The notes beneath the pieces are model-generated. The model was given only the letters and a program-made list of their open reading frames with translations, had not been told where the DNA came from and made no database searches. From assembly GCA_017562135.1 (NCBI GenBank), contig QEYB01000158.1, positions 310,001 to 374,000 of the forward strand: a stretch of DNA of 64,000 nt. The letters are read 5' to 3'. Both the position numbers and the translations under genes were made by a program. Positions 13,001 to 28,217 of this stretch are shown here, in pieces (position 1 is the stretch's first letter; each line of letters opens with the position of its first letter). Origin of the DNA: Dipylidium caninum. Taxonomy: Eukaryota > Platyhelminthes > Cestoda > Cyclophyllidea > Dipylidiidae.

Positions 13001-16000
13001 TTCACAGGTAAATCCCTTCTCGAACGGAGTTCATATTCCAGACCGCACAATAAGAAAAAAGTTTGGCCTTTGCTACACAGAGAAGGTGGATTTCCTCGCA
13101 ATGGGTGAAGCAGATGGTCGGCTATGCGGACGGGGGCACAAGAAGCAGTCACGAAGAGAAAGGAGGCAGTTAACGAAAAGAAATGACCATCAATTCGGAC
13201 AATTTATGTCACGATCAGGTCGTTTCTGTCTACAGCTCGTCGTTCAACAGGACTTCAGAAGAACCTTCATATGGGAATAGGCAACTCAAGCGATGAGAGA
13301 ATTTTGTTTAAAGTAAATATGCGCGTTAGCCAACCTGGTAGAAGCAGTTACAGTCTGTTTGCCTCGAGAAACCTCTGTTTTTTTACTGTGAGTGGAAGGA
13401 GTAGAAGAATCCTTGAATAATGAGGAGACGACAGAGGCGGCCACTTTCGAAGCAGCATCACTCGTCCGGCTGGCAGACATGCCGGCAAGGTGGGAGAGGG
13501 GGAAATCCCTACGCTCCACATCGGCCGTCTCCTCCTCCTCCGCCTCGTCGTCGTCATCACCGAAGGTCGTAATGTATTCCACCTTTGAGCGCTTCGAATT
13601 TCGATGGCGGTGACCATGGCGGCCTCGACGACTGTTGTCGCTACTCGATTCACGAGAATCCTGAGAAAAAGAAAGATACTCGCTTTTGATGCTTCGACAC
13701 GGTGACCACTCAAACGATCCCATGAGTGGCAATTGATGGAAATATTAAACCAGTCGAATTATTAGAGATTTCGCCCCGACAGGGGAGACATCTGTTCCCG
13801 AGAGTGTATTGGACAAAGTCTAAAAACCAAGGAGATTAACAAAAAGCAGTCCAATGCGTAACTGCATCGCTAAAGCGAGAGTAGAACCTTATCTTCTTTT
13901 CCACCTCATTAGTGGCTCTCGAGAACTCAAAGAACTTCTGAGGCAATCGGGAAGAATAAAACTTTACTCAAACGATCTACGCTGACAACATCTCGCATCT
14001 TCTGAAGGGTGATGGGTGGTAGAGAGTCACTTTTTCTTTACATCTTCAAGAATGGCAAATAAAAACACCCACTTCGGAGGTAGAAGAACGAGATTTCGAT
14101 CGACTACTTCGTTGTCGTCTGCGTGGACGATCTCGAAATCGTCTGCGGCGTTTCTTTGGGTCACAGAATGCGACAAGGGTGAGTCCGCCAATAAGAACAG
14201 CGGGGCGTTTTGACTCGAACAGCGCAGGCTTTGTGCGGGCCAGTTGACTAGCTGTCTTCCGGGAATTGCGGTTGTGTCCCCTCCCGCCGCGATCCTCATC
14301 CTCCGACGAGGGTGAACCGTAACTCGCCGAGTCCGATGACGCGCCAGACAGGTAAACCTTGCGACTGAAGAAGAGGAAATAAGATTTATAATCAAACCGA
14401 TGCTTGAACAGGTAGTAGGGCCGGTTACTCAGTGCCACCAACAGTTCTTTCTCCAACGTGAGGTTCACACCCCAATGGCTACCATTAAGGAGAATGAGTT
14501 CCTACGGAGTGAACCTTAAAAAAAAACGTTTTACCACGAATTTGGGTGGCTCAAAAAACAAATTACCAGTAGACTGCTTTACAACCTCATCTGCTTTTTT
14601 GCTACTGCTATTGAAAATCCAGGTTGAAAACCAAAAATTCCACTAGACCATACTCTTTTTTGCACTTCCGGATAGGCTTATCATGCCCACCAACACCTGT
14701 GTGAGGTGAATTAGGAGAAGCTTGGCAATGTAACTCACCGAGTGATGGGCTGTCCATTGAGAAGGCCGACCCTAGAAAAGGAAAGGATAGAAAAGAGGCG
14801 TCAAGAAAGGGTTAAGGCTTTGGCCCAGTTAAAAAAAAACAGGGTAGGGCTGGAAAAATGGAGGAAGGAACAGCAGACACGAAGTGAGGATCAGAATGAT
14901 GAGGGAAAAGCGCGGTTCTCACATACTTCGGTCCTTGGACAGCAGGTGAATACTTATCGAACGGTTGCCGCATACGCGGCTGGTGTCTTCGTCTCGGCCT
15001 CCGTAGCTGAAGAGGAGAGAAGGGATGAAGGAAGAGGAGAAAAAGGAGCTAGTGCGGCGTGAATTCGGCGATCCAAAACGTGGTTACAATGCAATACATC
15101 GTATAGGAGCATCTGTGTTTCTCAGATGGATCTTCCATAGGTCATCACGAGTAAATTTTCCGGAGGAACATTTAGGGCACCAACAGATTCTTAGCCTTAG
15201 GCAGTCGAACGCCTACCTTAGGAGTTACGAAGTGAGTGAACTGATGAAGAGACGAATAGGGAAGATGGAATTGACTGAGATGAATAGTTGACAAAGTTGC
15301 CAAACTGGGAAAAAAAACAGAGGATCAACCACTTAAAGCTTTGGATAGCAGATATGCACCCCAGAAAGTGCCACTGGAGCACTACGAGGACGAGAAGGGG
15401 TCTACGCTCAAGTAATTCACCGCATTACAGCAAGCAAAATACGTGTTATGACGTTCCGAAGGGGTCCAAAAAAAGTAAGAAATAAAATAACAAGGGCCTA
15501 AAGATAATGAGATCTAACCATTAACGTTTCCGAAATTAGTTTAGTTAAAAGTCTGAAGGTGACAGGTAAATTAATTGACATGGAAACTAAATGGCTAATG
15601 CTCATCGGCCTAGAGAGAAACAGTAATATTTAGTGTGGTAAAAGAGTTAGGAGATATATAAATCAAAACATCGGTGCTGAGGCGATTCTCACGTAAAAGA
15701 CAACCACATACATGTTGTGACTTCTCTTCCTCCAATATTTTGGCCATTCGCAACTCCGTTTCAAGCACCTGATCTGCATCGAGTAGGCGAATAAAGTCGG
15801 AGCGTTTCATGCCGTAGGCGTGGGAGTGCTCGATCAACTCCTGACGCTGTTCTGCGTCAAGACTGTCCAAATCAAGTTCAACATCTGAAAAGCGAAAGAG
15901 ACAGGAAATCAAAAAAGCCAATTTACGGGGAATATAAGTGGGATGTGTTAGAAAAATTTCATTTGTCGAAAAGGAATTTGGAAGGGTGATCGTAGTTATT

Positions 16001-17725
16001 TCTGCTAATAGAAAAGGTCTCGGTTAGAAAAAAACATCGACGTGGTTACCGGGCCCTAGATGAACAGTCATCTAAAAAACATTCTGCCGTTTACGAAGCA
16101 AAATAACCACATTCATCATCGTGAAAGAAAACGGTGCTAGTCAGAAGACTAAGTCTCGAAAAAAAATTATACAACAAATAGTAATAGCATATTGATAAAA
16201 AAGGTGAGGAAATGGTAAAATATTGTCCTGTATCTTGTAGTATCAAGATACTCGTCATACGGTCACCACCTTGGCGTCCATTACACCTAAGCCTCAAGAG
16301 AGGCTAACCATAACAGAGCAAAACGGAGGTTAAAACCTTATAAACGACATGGAAAAGGCCGAACAAACAAAAGGAATTAAAATAAAAGAAAAAAAGTTAA
16401 TTTACCGATATCCGCATCACTATCTACTTCTGACGGTTCAGAATCTGATCCCGTATCTAATTTCTTAAGTTGCTGAGGTAGTGCCGACTTTCCAGCCACA
16501 ATTTCTCCTTCATCGTACACGAATGCGATGGCCGCTTTAGGTTCTAGTACTCTGGTGGGGATAAAAATAGATTAAGGCCACGACGACAATTCGCGCATGG
16601 TTCTGGTGCATTTGAAAGAACAAGTAAACATCGGCTGCAAACGAGGAGGAGCTGCAGATATAACTGTGAAGCAGTCTAAATATTCCTACAATAATGCAAA
16701 ATAGGCGCGATCACGGTGATAATGGAAATAACCACGCAACTAAATAGGCATGGCTCTCAAAAACAGGGAGGGTGATAAAACATTCTTCCTTAGCTGGAGA
16801 ATGATAGAGAACAAGCTAAACGACCGCACTAAAGAAAACGGTGACGTAATAGCAAAGTAGTGATATCAGCATGACTCCCAACGAATACAAAACGCCTGGG
16901 GATAATGGGAATAATTGCTCACTTTTTCTCCTTCGAATCATCCTCGTGCTTTTTTGTCAGCGTATCACCATATTTTTCCTCCCGTTCGATCTGCTTTAGA
17001 GCCATCGACTCAGTCACTACGATCAGAAGGAAATTTAAAAATATCACTAGACCGAAGAAAAACCAGTGTCAGGCCGTTAAAAAGGATGTGTAAGTACCTC
17101 CAAGAAAGTCATTATGTGCAAGACACCTGTAGCGTTCGTAATTACACAGTCGTTCCTCAATCTTCTCCTCAGTAGTGAGCCTAGTACAATAATAACGGTT
17201 TAAATATACTGGTAAGAAATCAAAGAAATAACGCTAAATGGCAACAAATATAACCTAATATCTGTGGTTTTGGCCGAGGAGTAGGAATCAAGGTTGGCTC
17301 TGGCATCGAAACGGTCAATTAAGACAGAAGGATCAACAGTCCAAGGCATCCTTAAAAATTAATGAAAATCAATTTTTACTGAAATAAGGGCATCTATTTG
17401 GTGTACAAAAAGTAATTAACATGATCTTCAATGAAAGCAGATGTTGTCTAGGAAACAACAAATCCAGAGATGTATAAAACATCGGACGTACATAGTTTTG
17501 GAGTTTTCTGCGGCCTTCCTAACTTCTACATCTAGATTTATTTTCGCCTGTGCACCATAAACCCTCAAAAACTTGATAGGGTCTTGACGCTAAAAGGGAC
17601 GTTAACTTAGAGTAATTCAAAATTACGATCTGAGAATAGAAGTTTAATCGTCGTTCAGCCCGTTTCCGATAATCAACCAAAACTGAACGGATGTGCCTCT
17701 CATGCTTCCGTGCTTCCTGCCACAT
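7038..17725 (-). CDS. CLASRP: CLASRP-like SR-rich splicing regulator
   Basis: Nuclear arginine/serine-rich protein; the vertebrate orthologue binds CLK4 and affects splice-site choice. Coding exons on the minus strand, high to low: 17725-17627, 17589-17492, 17350-17255, 17180-17098, 17016-16923, 16551-16406, 15884-15712, 15006-14927, 14771-14739, 14364-14073, 13660-13335, 12627-12376, 11248-11045, 9608-9553, 8100-8042, 7433-7038. All phases agree. The N-terminus MWQEARKHERHIRSVLVDY, then MMPW, IDRFDAR and CNYERYR, is the conserved SWAP-like domain (residues about 1-135). An acidic linker, basic stretches, a motif KVEYITTFGDDDDEAEEEE, Ser/Arg tracts, LTPQEIMKRRMQAQLNKT and a charged helix (ERLEKQERERM) follow in the same order as in human CLASRP. 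Length would be about 828 residues against 674 in human. The last exon is open to 7038, but a possible donor near 7190 leaves the C-terminus uncertain. A 33-nt microexon and a 37-nt first intron are notable. Confidence 0.88.
10463..10476 (+). repeat. Poly-G run in a CLASRP intron
   Basis: Fourteen consecutive G bases inside the intron between the CLASRP exons 11248-11045 and 9608-9553. On the transcribed strand this is a C-run. Simple sequence, likely length-variable. Confidence 0.85.
12297..12317 (+). repeat. Poly-A run in a CLASRP intron
   Basis: Twenty-one consecutive A on the plus strand, about 60 bases downstream of the CLASRP donor at 12375. It reads as a T-run in the CLASRP transcript. 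It has no flanking target duplication or retroposed body that I can see, so it is treated as a homopolymer and not a retrotransposon tail. Confidence 0.8.
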
Positions 17726-18849
17726 TCGGACACAAGATTAGAAATGACACACTTTTTAAGGAAGCGCAAAAAATCTGAAACATAAAACAAATTCCACATC
17801 ACTTTATTTTCTCACATATACGCATTTAAAGCTTTCACTGAAATATCTTTCACATTTTACATAATTTTATTCTGATAAGTAACCCGGGTACTGCGAGGGT
17901 ATGAGTGGAAATGCTTTCGTTACACGTAAACCTGTAAATTATACAAATTGGTTCCCACATGGCTATTGACCAAAAGCATTACACTTCTGAACGGAAAATT
18001 TCTACGACATTGCATTCTCATCTCATATATGATCCGAAATTCATGGCCAGCCTTGTCTCGTGGGATGCCCTATTTTTTCCTTTTAGTCAAAATGCGCAAG
18101 GGATAAGTAATAATACTTGAATAAATAGAATCATTCCCTGGCACTAAACACACCGCTGCATAGCGCCAAAATGAATAGTTAAATACAGAGCCAGATGGCC
18201 TTTTTTCTGTGATTGGTTTGTCACCGCCTGTCACTTCTGCGTGATCAGGAAAATTCGTTAAACATTGTGAAGACAGTTGATTTGAGTAAGTCACTTGAAG
18301 TCTTAAAAAATACACCCTTATATGGTACCATTTGGCGCATTCTTCACGCGTTTCTTTCACTAAAATTTCGTTTGTAATATCACTGTTGGTTCCTTTATCT
18401 TTTGAATTAATATGGGTAACTGGTTGCTCTTCAGTCCGTGCACTTTTCTTGGCTTCGACTATTGCATTTCAGTGGTGATATTGGCCGGTACGTACTTTCT
18501 CTACAGTGGATGATTTGTAACATCTTAAAAGAAATTAAGTGCTTAAAACTCCCAATCGTGTAATCTTCATAGTCTGTTTGTTTATCCTCATAATAAGTTT
18601 TCCTTAGTTGACAATAATTTTAGCAGGATTTAGGGCGTCGTTTTGTTTCTTTAACCGTTGTGTGGCTGAATAGTTGGAGATCCCTGATCTACCTTATTGT
18701 CCTCAGTCGTTGAATCAAAGTGATCCGTGTCCACCAACGCAACGCTATAGATTTAGAATGTACCTTGAATGCTCGTTTCGATTTTTGTTCACAATTTTTT
18801 TCCTCTTTTAATGAATTAAAGCATTCGAAATTTTTTCCTATAGGCTGGT
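17726..18849. promoter_or_regulatory. Shared upstream region of CLASRP and POLD3
   Basis: These 1.1 kb separate the start codons of two divergent genes, CLASRP on the minus strand and POLD3 on the plus strand. The region is AT-rich and must hold both promoters and 5' leaders. I see no convincing TATA element. A 96-codon open frame on the minus strand at 18360-18070 has no recognisable homology and no splice context, so it is not called as a gene. Confidence 0.55.
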
Positions 18850-21800
18850 ATGGAAAAGGACGTTTTAGGCTCGATAGATCAACACTTTGAAGATCGCGAG
18901 GGAATAGTAAGGCATTTAAATGGTCGACGATAAATTAATCTTACATGTAGGCATCTTGCAAATCTCTTTCCGTAGCCTTTGGATGGAGTCTGAAGGAAGC
19001 ACAGAGGTATATTTTAGTAATTTTACTACATTTTCATTAGCAACCTCAAGAAGTATATGAACAAACATCCTCAGTTGAAACCCGTTTTCTGTGTCGAAGG
19101 GTTTCGTTCTACTTCTAGTGGTGGATGGGTATGGTCTCTTGGTTGGCAAAAATGCATTCTCTACCTTTAACTTAGGAGTATATTGTCCGGCTAACTACCT
19201 CTGCGGATGGTCACGTCCACGAAGACTTAATTAATTCAACCGTGAACATTTATTCCCTTCACAGAGGCGAGACAACGGTACGTAAAACATTCGGCCCCTT
19301 ATTTTGCATGCTGCATAGAATCCAGTTGCTCTCGCCTGTTTCGACAAGTCCATCGATCAAGATCCCACCACTCATCCTGAGTGAGTTATGTCATGCTTCT
19401 GCCCTCTAATTACTTTTTCTTGTCTATCAGACTTGTCTCATTTCCTTGGAAGCCATGCAAGCCGTCAGCGCCGGCTGCAAGACCTCAACCCGTTCCTGAA
19501 AACCGGTCTCCCGCAAAAACGAAGCCAACATCCTCCAACGCCGCTATAGCATCAAATGGTTTGCCTCCCATTTGGACTTCTATTCCGGCGGTCAAAAGGC
19601 AGTCGATCAAACGGCAACTTAAGACGCGACCGCAATCCAGTCTAAAGTTCGAGGCGAAGAAGAGGTCTGAAACTGGCCCAACTACCAATTTTACTATTCA
19701 AATGGATTGGATTAATGTCACTTTCATAATCGTCCTAAATACTGCCCCAATTTTTTGTGCAGTGTGTCACTTTTACTCATGTAAACATGTTTAGGCTATT
19801 CATGAAACCGTATGAGTTTTAAGCCTACAGTAAAACTAAGATTAACTGCCTGTCTTGGTCTCTCTATTGTTACGAAAGAGGTGCTTGAGGTTCAATTTCC
19901 GCTAACTTCATGTATCTCCTTGTTTCCTTTGAATGACGCTGTCGACTGCATTGAAAATCGTTGGTATCAGTGGAGCCGTTATACTGGAAGAACGGAACCA
20001 ATGGATTGGGAATCCACAACACGAGTGTAAACTGGCTCCACTCTGCGGAGACCACCTTTTATTGTGCATATTTCTTGACGAAATCACTTAAAACTGCTTG
20101 ATTTTTCGTTCGCTGTTGAAACGCCTGCCTTCCCATTCACCAATTGAATGAAACTGGGTTTAAGCGAGGAATTTCGTCGTTCATTTGCGAGACACCGCTC
20201 AGAACAGACTTCAGGGGAAGTCTTGCTACTCAGAGGAGACATTTTTGCGGTACTCACCAGTTATACGGTGGTGATTTCTCTCGACCTTCTGTTCAGATTT
20301 TGTCGAATGTCTGTGGCCGACCGTCGTCAACTCACTCTCTTTCATCCCATTTCAGTGAACCTGCCAAGAAACCAACAGAACTGCAGCCCGTATCCGATCC
20401 CTTTGCTGACTCGGAGGAGGAGGATCTTTTTGACGATGAAAGTGAAAGTAAGTGTTCTCCACCACCTCTCTCTTGGTGGAGGTAAATTTAAGGTAATAAA
20501 TTGACGAATATTAGCATTGTGTTAGCCATGGGTGGTGGTACTCTCAGATTTTGGGTGTCAGCAGCCAATTTGGTGCTTTTGTGTCCTTCTACACCCTTCA
20601 TCTCTGCAGATCTTCACATCAAACGGCGTCGAGTTGTTTTCTCCTCCGACGAAGAAGAGATGGGCACAAATAAGTATGCAACAGGAGCGAAAGTCGTTGA
20701 GAAAGTTCAGGAGGTCAGTTGGACTTGCTTTCCCCTCTCCCCTCTGGTCTCTCCTTCTGTCCGAGCAGCTCGTACCTTTTCTAGAATGTTTCTCTTTCCC
20801 ATATTAACTGATCCTCAGCGCCTTTTTTTCGTAAGTCCGTCTCGTAGATCCGCACTTTCTTCTCTCCTGCAGCGAGAGAGGCGGAATCATTTTTCGCAGT
20901 CCTGAAGACTTGAAGCCCGGCCTACGCGGAACAAAAGTCGCCCATCCGTGAGGCGAGAGTAGCATTCGTCTGTTTTTTTGTACCACCTACTTTGAAGTTC
21001 ATTTCTGGAGGCGAAACAGACGCCACTTATCCTCATAACTAACATTTTGGTCGGCTATAGGTGGTATTTCCACAATGAACGAACCAAATCCCCTTTGCCT
21101 GCAAGCTCTTTTCGAGTCGACCGTTTTTTTCTTCTGGAGTTATTTATTATCGCCATAGCTTCTCTACTCGAGCCTCTAAGACACCTCTGCCTTACCCGTG
21201 TAGAATGCCATTTGGCGCCGCGGGTTGGGAGGCGACTGCTTCTTGAATGAAATGCCCCCTTCCAGGGTGTGGACGATTTTGCGCCTCCCCAGTGAACCGG
21301 ATCGCCTCCTTTCCCACCCCATAGGCGCCAAAATCCCTTAGTGCACTTCAATTCTCTTTTATTTTTTCATTCTAGGCGGTGGTCAAATCGTCTTCGTCTC
21401 ACTCATCCGCCGCATCCTCGAGGAAGTCGGAACAAAACCACAAATGTGGGTATTTGGTGTTAAACCTTACTTTCGCGCTTCCCCTAGTTCCTTCTGTAAC
21501 GGCTCATTAGATGCTTAGGTAAACAAAAATATATAACTTTGTGAGTACAATGGCTGTTATTTCCCTTTTAGCATCTAAACGTGGGGAGGTTGCCAAAAAA
21601 ACAAAAGTAATTACAGAAAATGGAAAGGAGAAGAAGAGGAAGAAGGAGCACGCGGGGGAGAGACCGAGGGAGGACGAAGGAGACGACGAAGAAGCATTCA
21701 GACTCGCTCCGCTGATGGAGTCAAACTTCCTCAGCCGACCTCTTCAAGTCGTCCTAGCACCACCCGCAGAAGACGCGTCACCAAGACCTTCATGGACGAT

Positions 21801-22203
21801 GAGGGGTTTTTGGGTGTGGAATTAGTCCATTTCAATCCTAATCGCGCCATTTTTGCTTGCTGTGCTATAATTTTGGTTAGTTTAACAATTTTATAAAAAT
21901 CTTGCCAACTTATTTGCAATATATGTCTTTGTTTTAGTTACCGAGAAGGTGTGGGAAGATGTGGAGGTGAGCGCCGACGAAGTCGTCGAGGCGGAGCCGC
22001 CTCCGCCTTCCACGACCGAGTCGAAGACTGGTTCACCACCCAAAGTGAAAACGGTAACAGCTCTCGATTTCCCAGTCCCCACTTTTACTTGCCAACTAGT
22101 CGAATCTCGTTCTTTTCTCACACTCTTTTCACCTTCCATGTAGACACATTCTGGACCGAAGAAGGTGAAACAGACCACGCTTGGGAGCTTCTTCAAGTTG
22201 TAA
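18850..22203 (+). CDS. POLD3: DNA polymerase delta subunit 3 (p66/Cdc27)
   Basis: Accessory subunit that links the polymerase delta core to PCNA during lagging-strand synthesis and repair. Thirteen exons join in phase: 18850-18906, 18951-19006, 19041-19128, 19176-19277, 19319-19380, 19431-19664, 20356-20447, 20610-20713, 21376-21445, 21572-21606, 21702-21813, 21938-22053, 22144-22203; 395 residues against 466 in human. The N-terminal winged-helix region (about 1-110) matches human POLD3 at the patterns KSLSVAFGW and VNIYSLHRG. A charged disordered middle with acidic Ser motifs (DSEEEDLFDDESE, VVFSSDEEE) follows. The conserved block RRRRVTKTFMDDEGF + VTEKVW corresponds to human TFVDGEGCIVTEKVY. 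The C-terminus KQTTLGSFFKL is a canonical PCNA-binding PIP box (QxxLxxFF). The first five introns are only 34 to 50 nt. The 95-nt intron 21607-21701 is purine-rich and inferred from frame, so that junction is the least certain. Confidence 0.9.
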
Positions 22204-22509
22204 ATGACTGCTGTGACTTTTTTGGCAGTGTAATTAGCCTCCCCGCAGGATGTTTTTACCCCCAATAAACGCGTTTTCCTTGTTTGAATCCCACTGGCAT
22301 TGTTAACTTCTTAAACGGACCGTCGGCGCCTCCGTCGTGGGGGCTGTCAGACTCGACAGTGTCAATCGCGGCGGCAGCGAGTGCGACTTGTGGCCGTCCG
22401 CCCCTCCAACCAATCAGCACTTCGCCCGGGAAGCCGATCGATTGGCGAATTCGAATTTTTTTTTCCACATTCGCGGTTTATTTGATCCACGAGGGCGAGA
22501 GACGGCGAA
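22204..22509 (+). promoter_or_regulatory. POLD3-enolase intergenic region
   Basis: Only 306 bases lie between the POLD3 stop and the enolase ATG. They contain an AATAAA at 22264-22269, about 60 bases after the POLD3 stop and a good polyadenylation signal. Near the enolase end a T-rich tract begins at about 22456, and the first AG after its pyrimidine-rich stretch and spacer is near 22492. That arrangement could act as a trans-splice acceptor as well as a promoter. Confidence 0.6.
22264..22269 (+). terminator. Polyadenylation signal AATAAA of POLD3
   Basis: Canonical hexamer 61 bases after the POLD3 stop codon, in the right place for cleavage before the enolase leader. Inferred from position only. 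Confidence 0.6.
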
Positions 22510-25882
<3,373 letters not shown>

Positions 25883-26527
25883 GACTGTGTAGCAGTCCTC
25901 AACAGAGGCATAGCATTGTCACTCACTTTTTAAACATGACGGTGCATTTTCAAACATTGCGTTTTCCATTTGAACGAAAAACTTCTCCGCCCACCGGTAG
26001 GTTAAATGCTTAGCAGCTAGTTTACTCAAAATAAGAGTAAGTGGTGACATACTTGAGCTCCTTATAATCAAAAGCTTACATAGTGGTTGAATTGGCAAAA
26101 AAATCTGGTCTGAATTAGTCCATAAAAACCCTCCGAAGGGAGGAAAGACGAAGGCATATTGCAGCATGAGGTCGGTTATATAAGGCAGTCGAGCAATTTA
26201 CTAAGACGATGATGGCGGGCAAATCATGTTCGTTTGTTACAGTTATCACCTCGCCACAACTTTGATATCCTAGTATCCCGGAAAGTTATCAATGATTATC
26301 AAGCGTAGGCAGGCCACGCAATGCACAAGCTTCTGCCCAAATAATTCCGCCAATCTAACCGCCATAAGTTTGTGTATTTATTTGTTAAACCTTTTTGTAA
26401 AATAAAGACATTATTAATTGCGTTAGCAGTGTTTTCGGACATTTGTTTGAATAAGGTCTGGAATCCCGCGTTGTTGGAACACGGCCAATTGCAGCGCCAG
26501 GGCGTGAATCGGAGGAAGTCTAATCCA
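25883..26527. other. Enolase-ARPC5 intergenic region
   Basis: About 640 bases hold the enolase 3' UTR and the ARPC5 leader. An AATAAA at 26401-26406 is the only plus-strand hexamer I notice. It lies 519 bases after the enolase stop and 122 before the ARPC5 ATG, so it could end enolase, leaving little room for an ARPC5 promoter. The frame of ARPC5 is open upstream of its ATG as far as about 26372, but the translation there does not resemble ARPC5. Confidence 0.5.
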
Positions 26528-28217
26528 ATGGCCAAAAACACTGGCGACACGCGCTTCAGGAAGCTCGATGTAGATAATTTTGGCAAAAGCAACTTTGATG
26601 AAGACACCGTTGACGACACCCATCTTAATCCTCGCGACGTGGAAAACCTCCTGAATAGGTGACTTTTCTCCATGAAATTTCATCTCGTTTACTCGACTTT
26701 TGAGTTTCTTTGCCACTTTATTTGAAATTTTGCCATTCAGCCTTCCAAGCTCGCTCAGAGCAATAGCTTTCCGTCAGCTCAAATAATACGCAATATGGAA
26801 AAGTATCTGCCGTTTATCGCGGTTATTTTATATCCCACCCAACTTGACTCAGGTTATTTAGAATGGCCAAGTTGCGAACTTTAGGCATTCCAACTCTTAT
26901 CTGTTCACTGATTCTCCTTACTTTCTTACCGCTCCAAATCCCATCTAATTTTTTCTTAGTTTTCATTTCAATTTTCATTTGCAGATCCTTTATTAACGGC
27001 TTTCATCATAATCTTGTCTTTTCCACTCATGCCGTACCAATCGGTAGTCTACTGGACCACTGGTCGCTTAAAGACTAAGTTGGGTCCATGTGAAAATCTA
27101 TTACTAACCATCTCTCTCTTCCTCAGTACTAGCAGAGTACAGAGCATGACCTTGGTACCGTCTCGTAGCCCTTTTTATTAACTGTACAAATCAAGTCATT
27201 TTGCAACTGAGTAACCCATGTTTTGACTTTAACCTGACCTACTATTCATACGGATGTTTTTGAGTGACATTTTGAGTTCTAGTCTATATCCCTGCCTTCG
27301 TTCGTTTTCAACCAGAGGTGATTACGATGAAGCCGTACGAATGGTGCTGGATAACGCGCCGGTCAACTCGAAGGATCCGGCTCTAAAGAACACCGTCTCA
27401 GCGTTGATTCAGCGCGGTATGTCTCAGATGCGCAGTAACCAAATCGACGCCTTCGTGTCTAGCTTAAATCAGGAGGAGTTAGACATGCTGATGAAGTACA
27501 TATATCGCGGCTTCGAAAAACCGGTCGAGATCACACATGCGTCTCTGCTTTCTTGGCATGAGAAGGTTTGTAACTTTCTGAGCTTTGTTCATTTGACTCA
27601 GTTTTGAGATGGCTCCTTCGGCACATTTGAAAGCGTCTGAACACATGCTCCTTTCCCATGTGTCCATCCCCTTAATTTGGCCTGCTAGAAAAAATTTAAT
27701 TTCCCCCTCATCTCAGCCCCTTCGGACTCATTTGAGTTAAAAATTAATCATATCACTGAGGATCGGGGCTCTAGCCTTAAGTGTGCGTTTAGTGACCCGT
27801 TTTTTTTAAGTGGATACGGTGATAAGCCGTTTTTCCAGGCAATTCAAGTTATTCACTCTTGTCCAGCTATCATGAGGCTCTATTTTCAAGTTCCTTCATC
27901 CAAAAATCGTGTTAATACTGACTTTCAATTGTCTACACTGCTGGCAAATCCGCCTAGTCTTCTACCGCACTCTTATGTTTAGATTAGCGTTAAGAATGAT
28001 TATAGCGCCTAATTTCGTGGTCCAACATTTCGTCGACTTGATACTTTGTCTCTCCGCCGTACGTGTCGTTGATTAAGGCGGTTGACGTATACAAGCCTTC
28101 ATGTCTTCTTCCAAATCAAAAGACCTACTTTTATGCCATGTTTTGATGTTTTAGGTCCTCGCCAAGGGCAAGATCAGCTCGATATGTCGCGTCTTGACGG
28201 ATCGACAAGTTGTCTAA
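26528..28217 (+). CDS. ARPC5: Arp2/3 complex subunit 5 (p16-Arc)
   Basis: Smallest subunit of the Arp2/3 complex, which nucleates branched actin filaments in the cytoplasm. Three exons: 26528-26658, 27316-27565, 28155-28217, giving 147 residues (human 151). The start MAKNTGDTRFRKLDVDNF matches the MSKNT...ARFRKVDVDEY start of human ARPC5. The acidic segment is followed by the alpha-helical body with the signature LDMLMKYIYRGFEKP and LLSWHEK, and the C-terminus KISSICRVLTDRQVV matches human GSIVRVLTARKTV. All splice phases close and the stop is at 28215-28217. It follows enolase on the same strand. Nothing is missing; the N-terminal acidic linker is only a little shorter than in vertebrates. 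Confidence 0.95.

Noticed and set aside
18070..18360. 96-codon open frame on the minus strand between CLASRP and POLD3
   Set aside because: No homology recognised, no clear splice or polyadenylation context, and it lies in a shared promoter region.
21541..21825. Frameshift or pseudogene in POLD3
   Set aside because: A 95-nt GT-AG intron (21607-21701) restores the frame exactly into the conserved TKTFMDDEG block, so no frameshift is needed.
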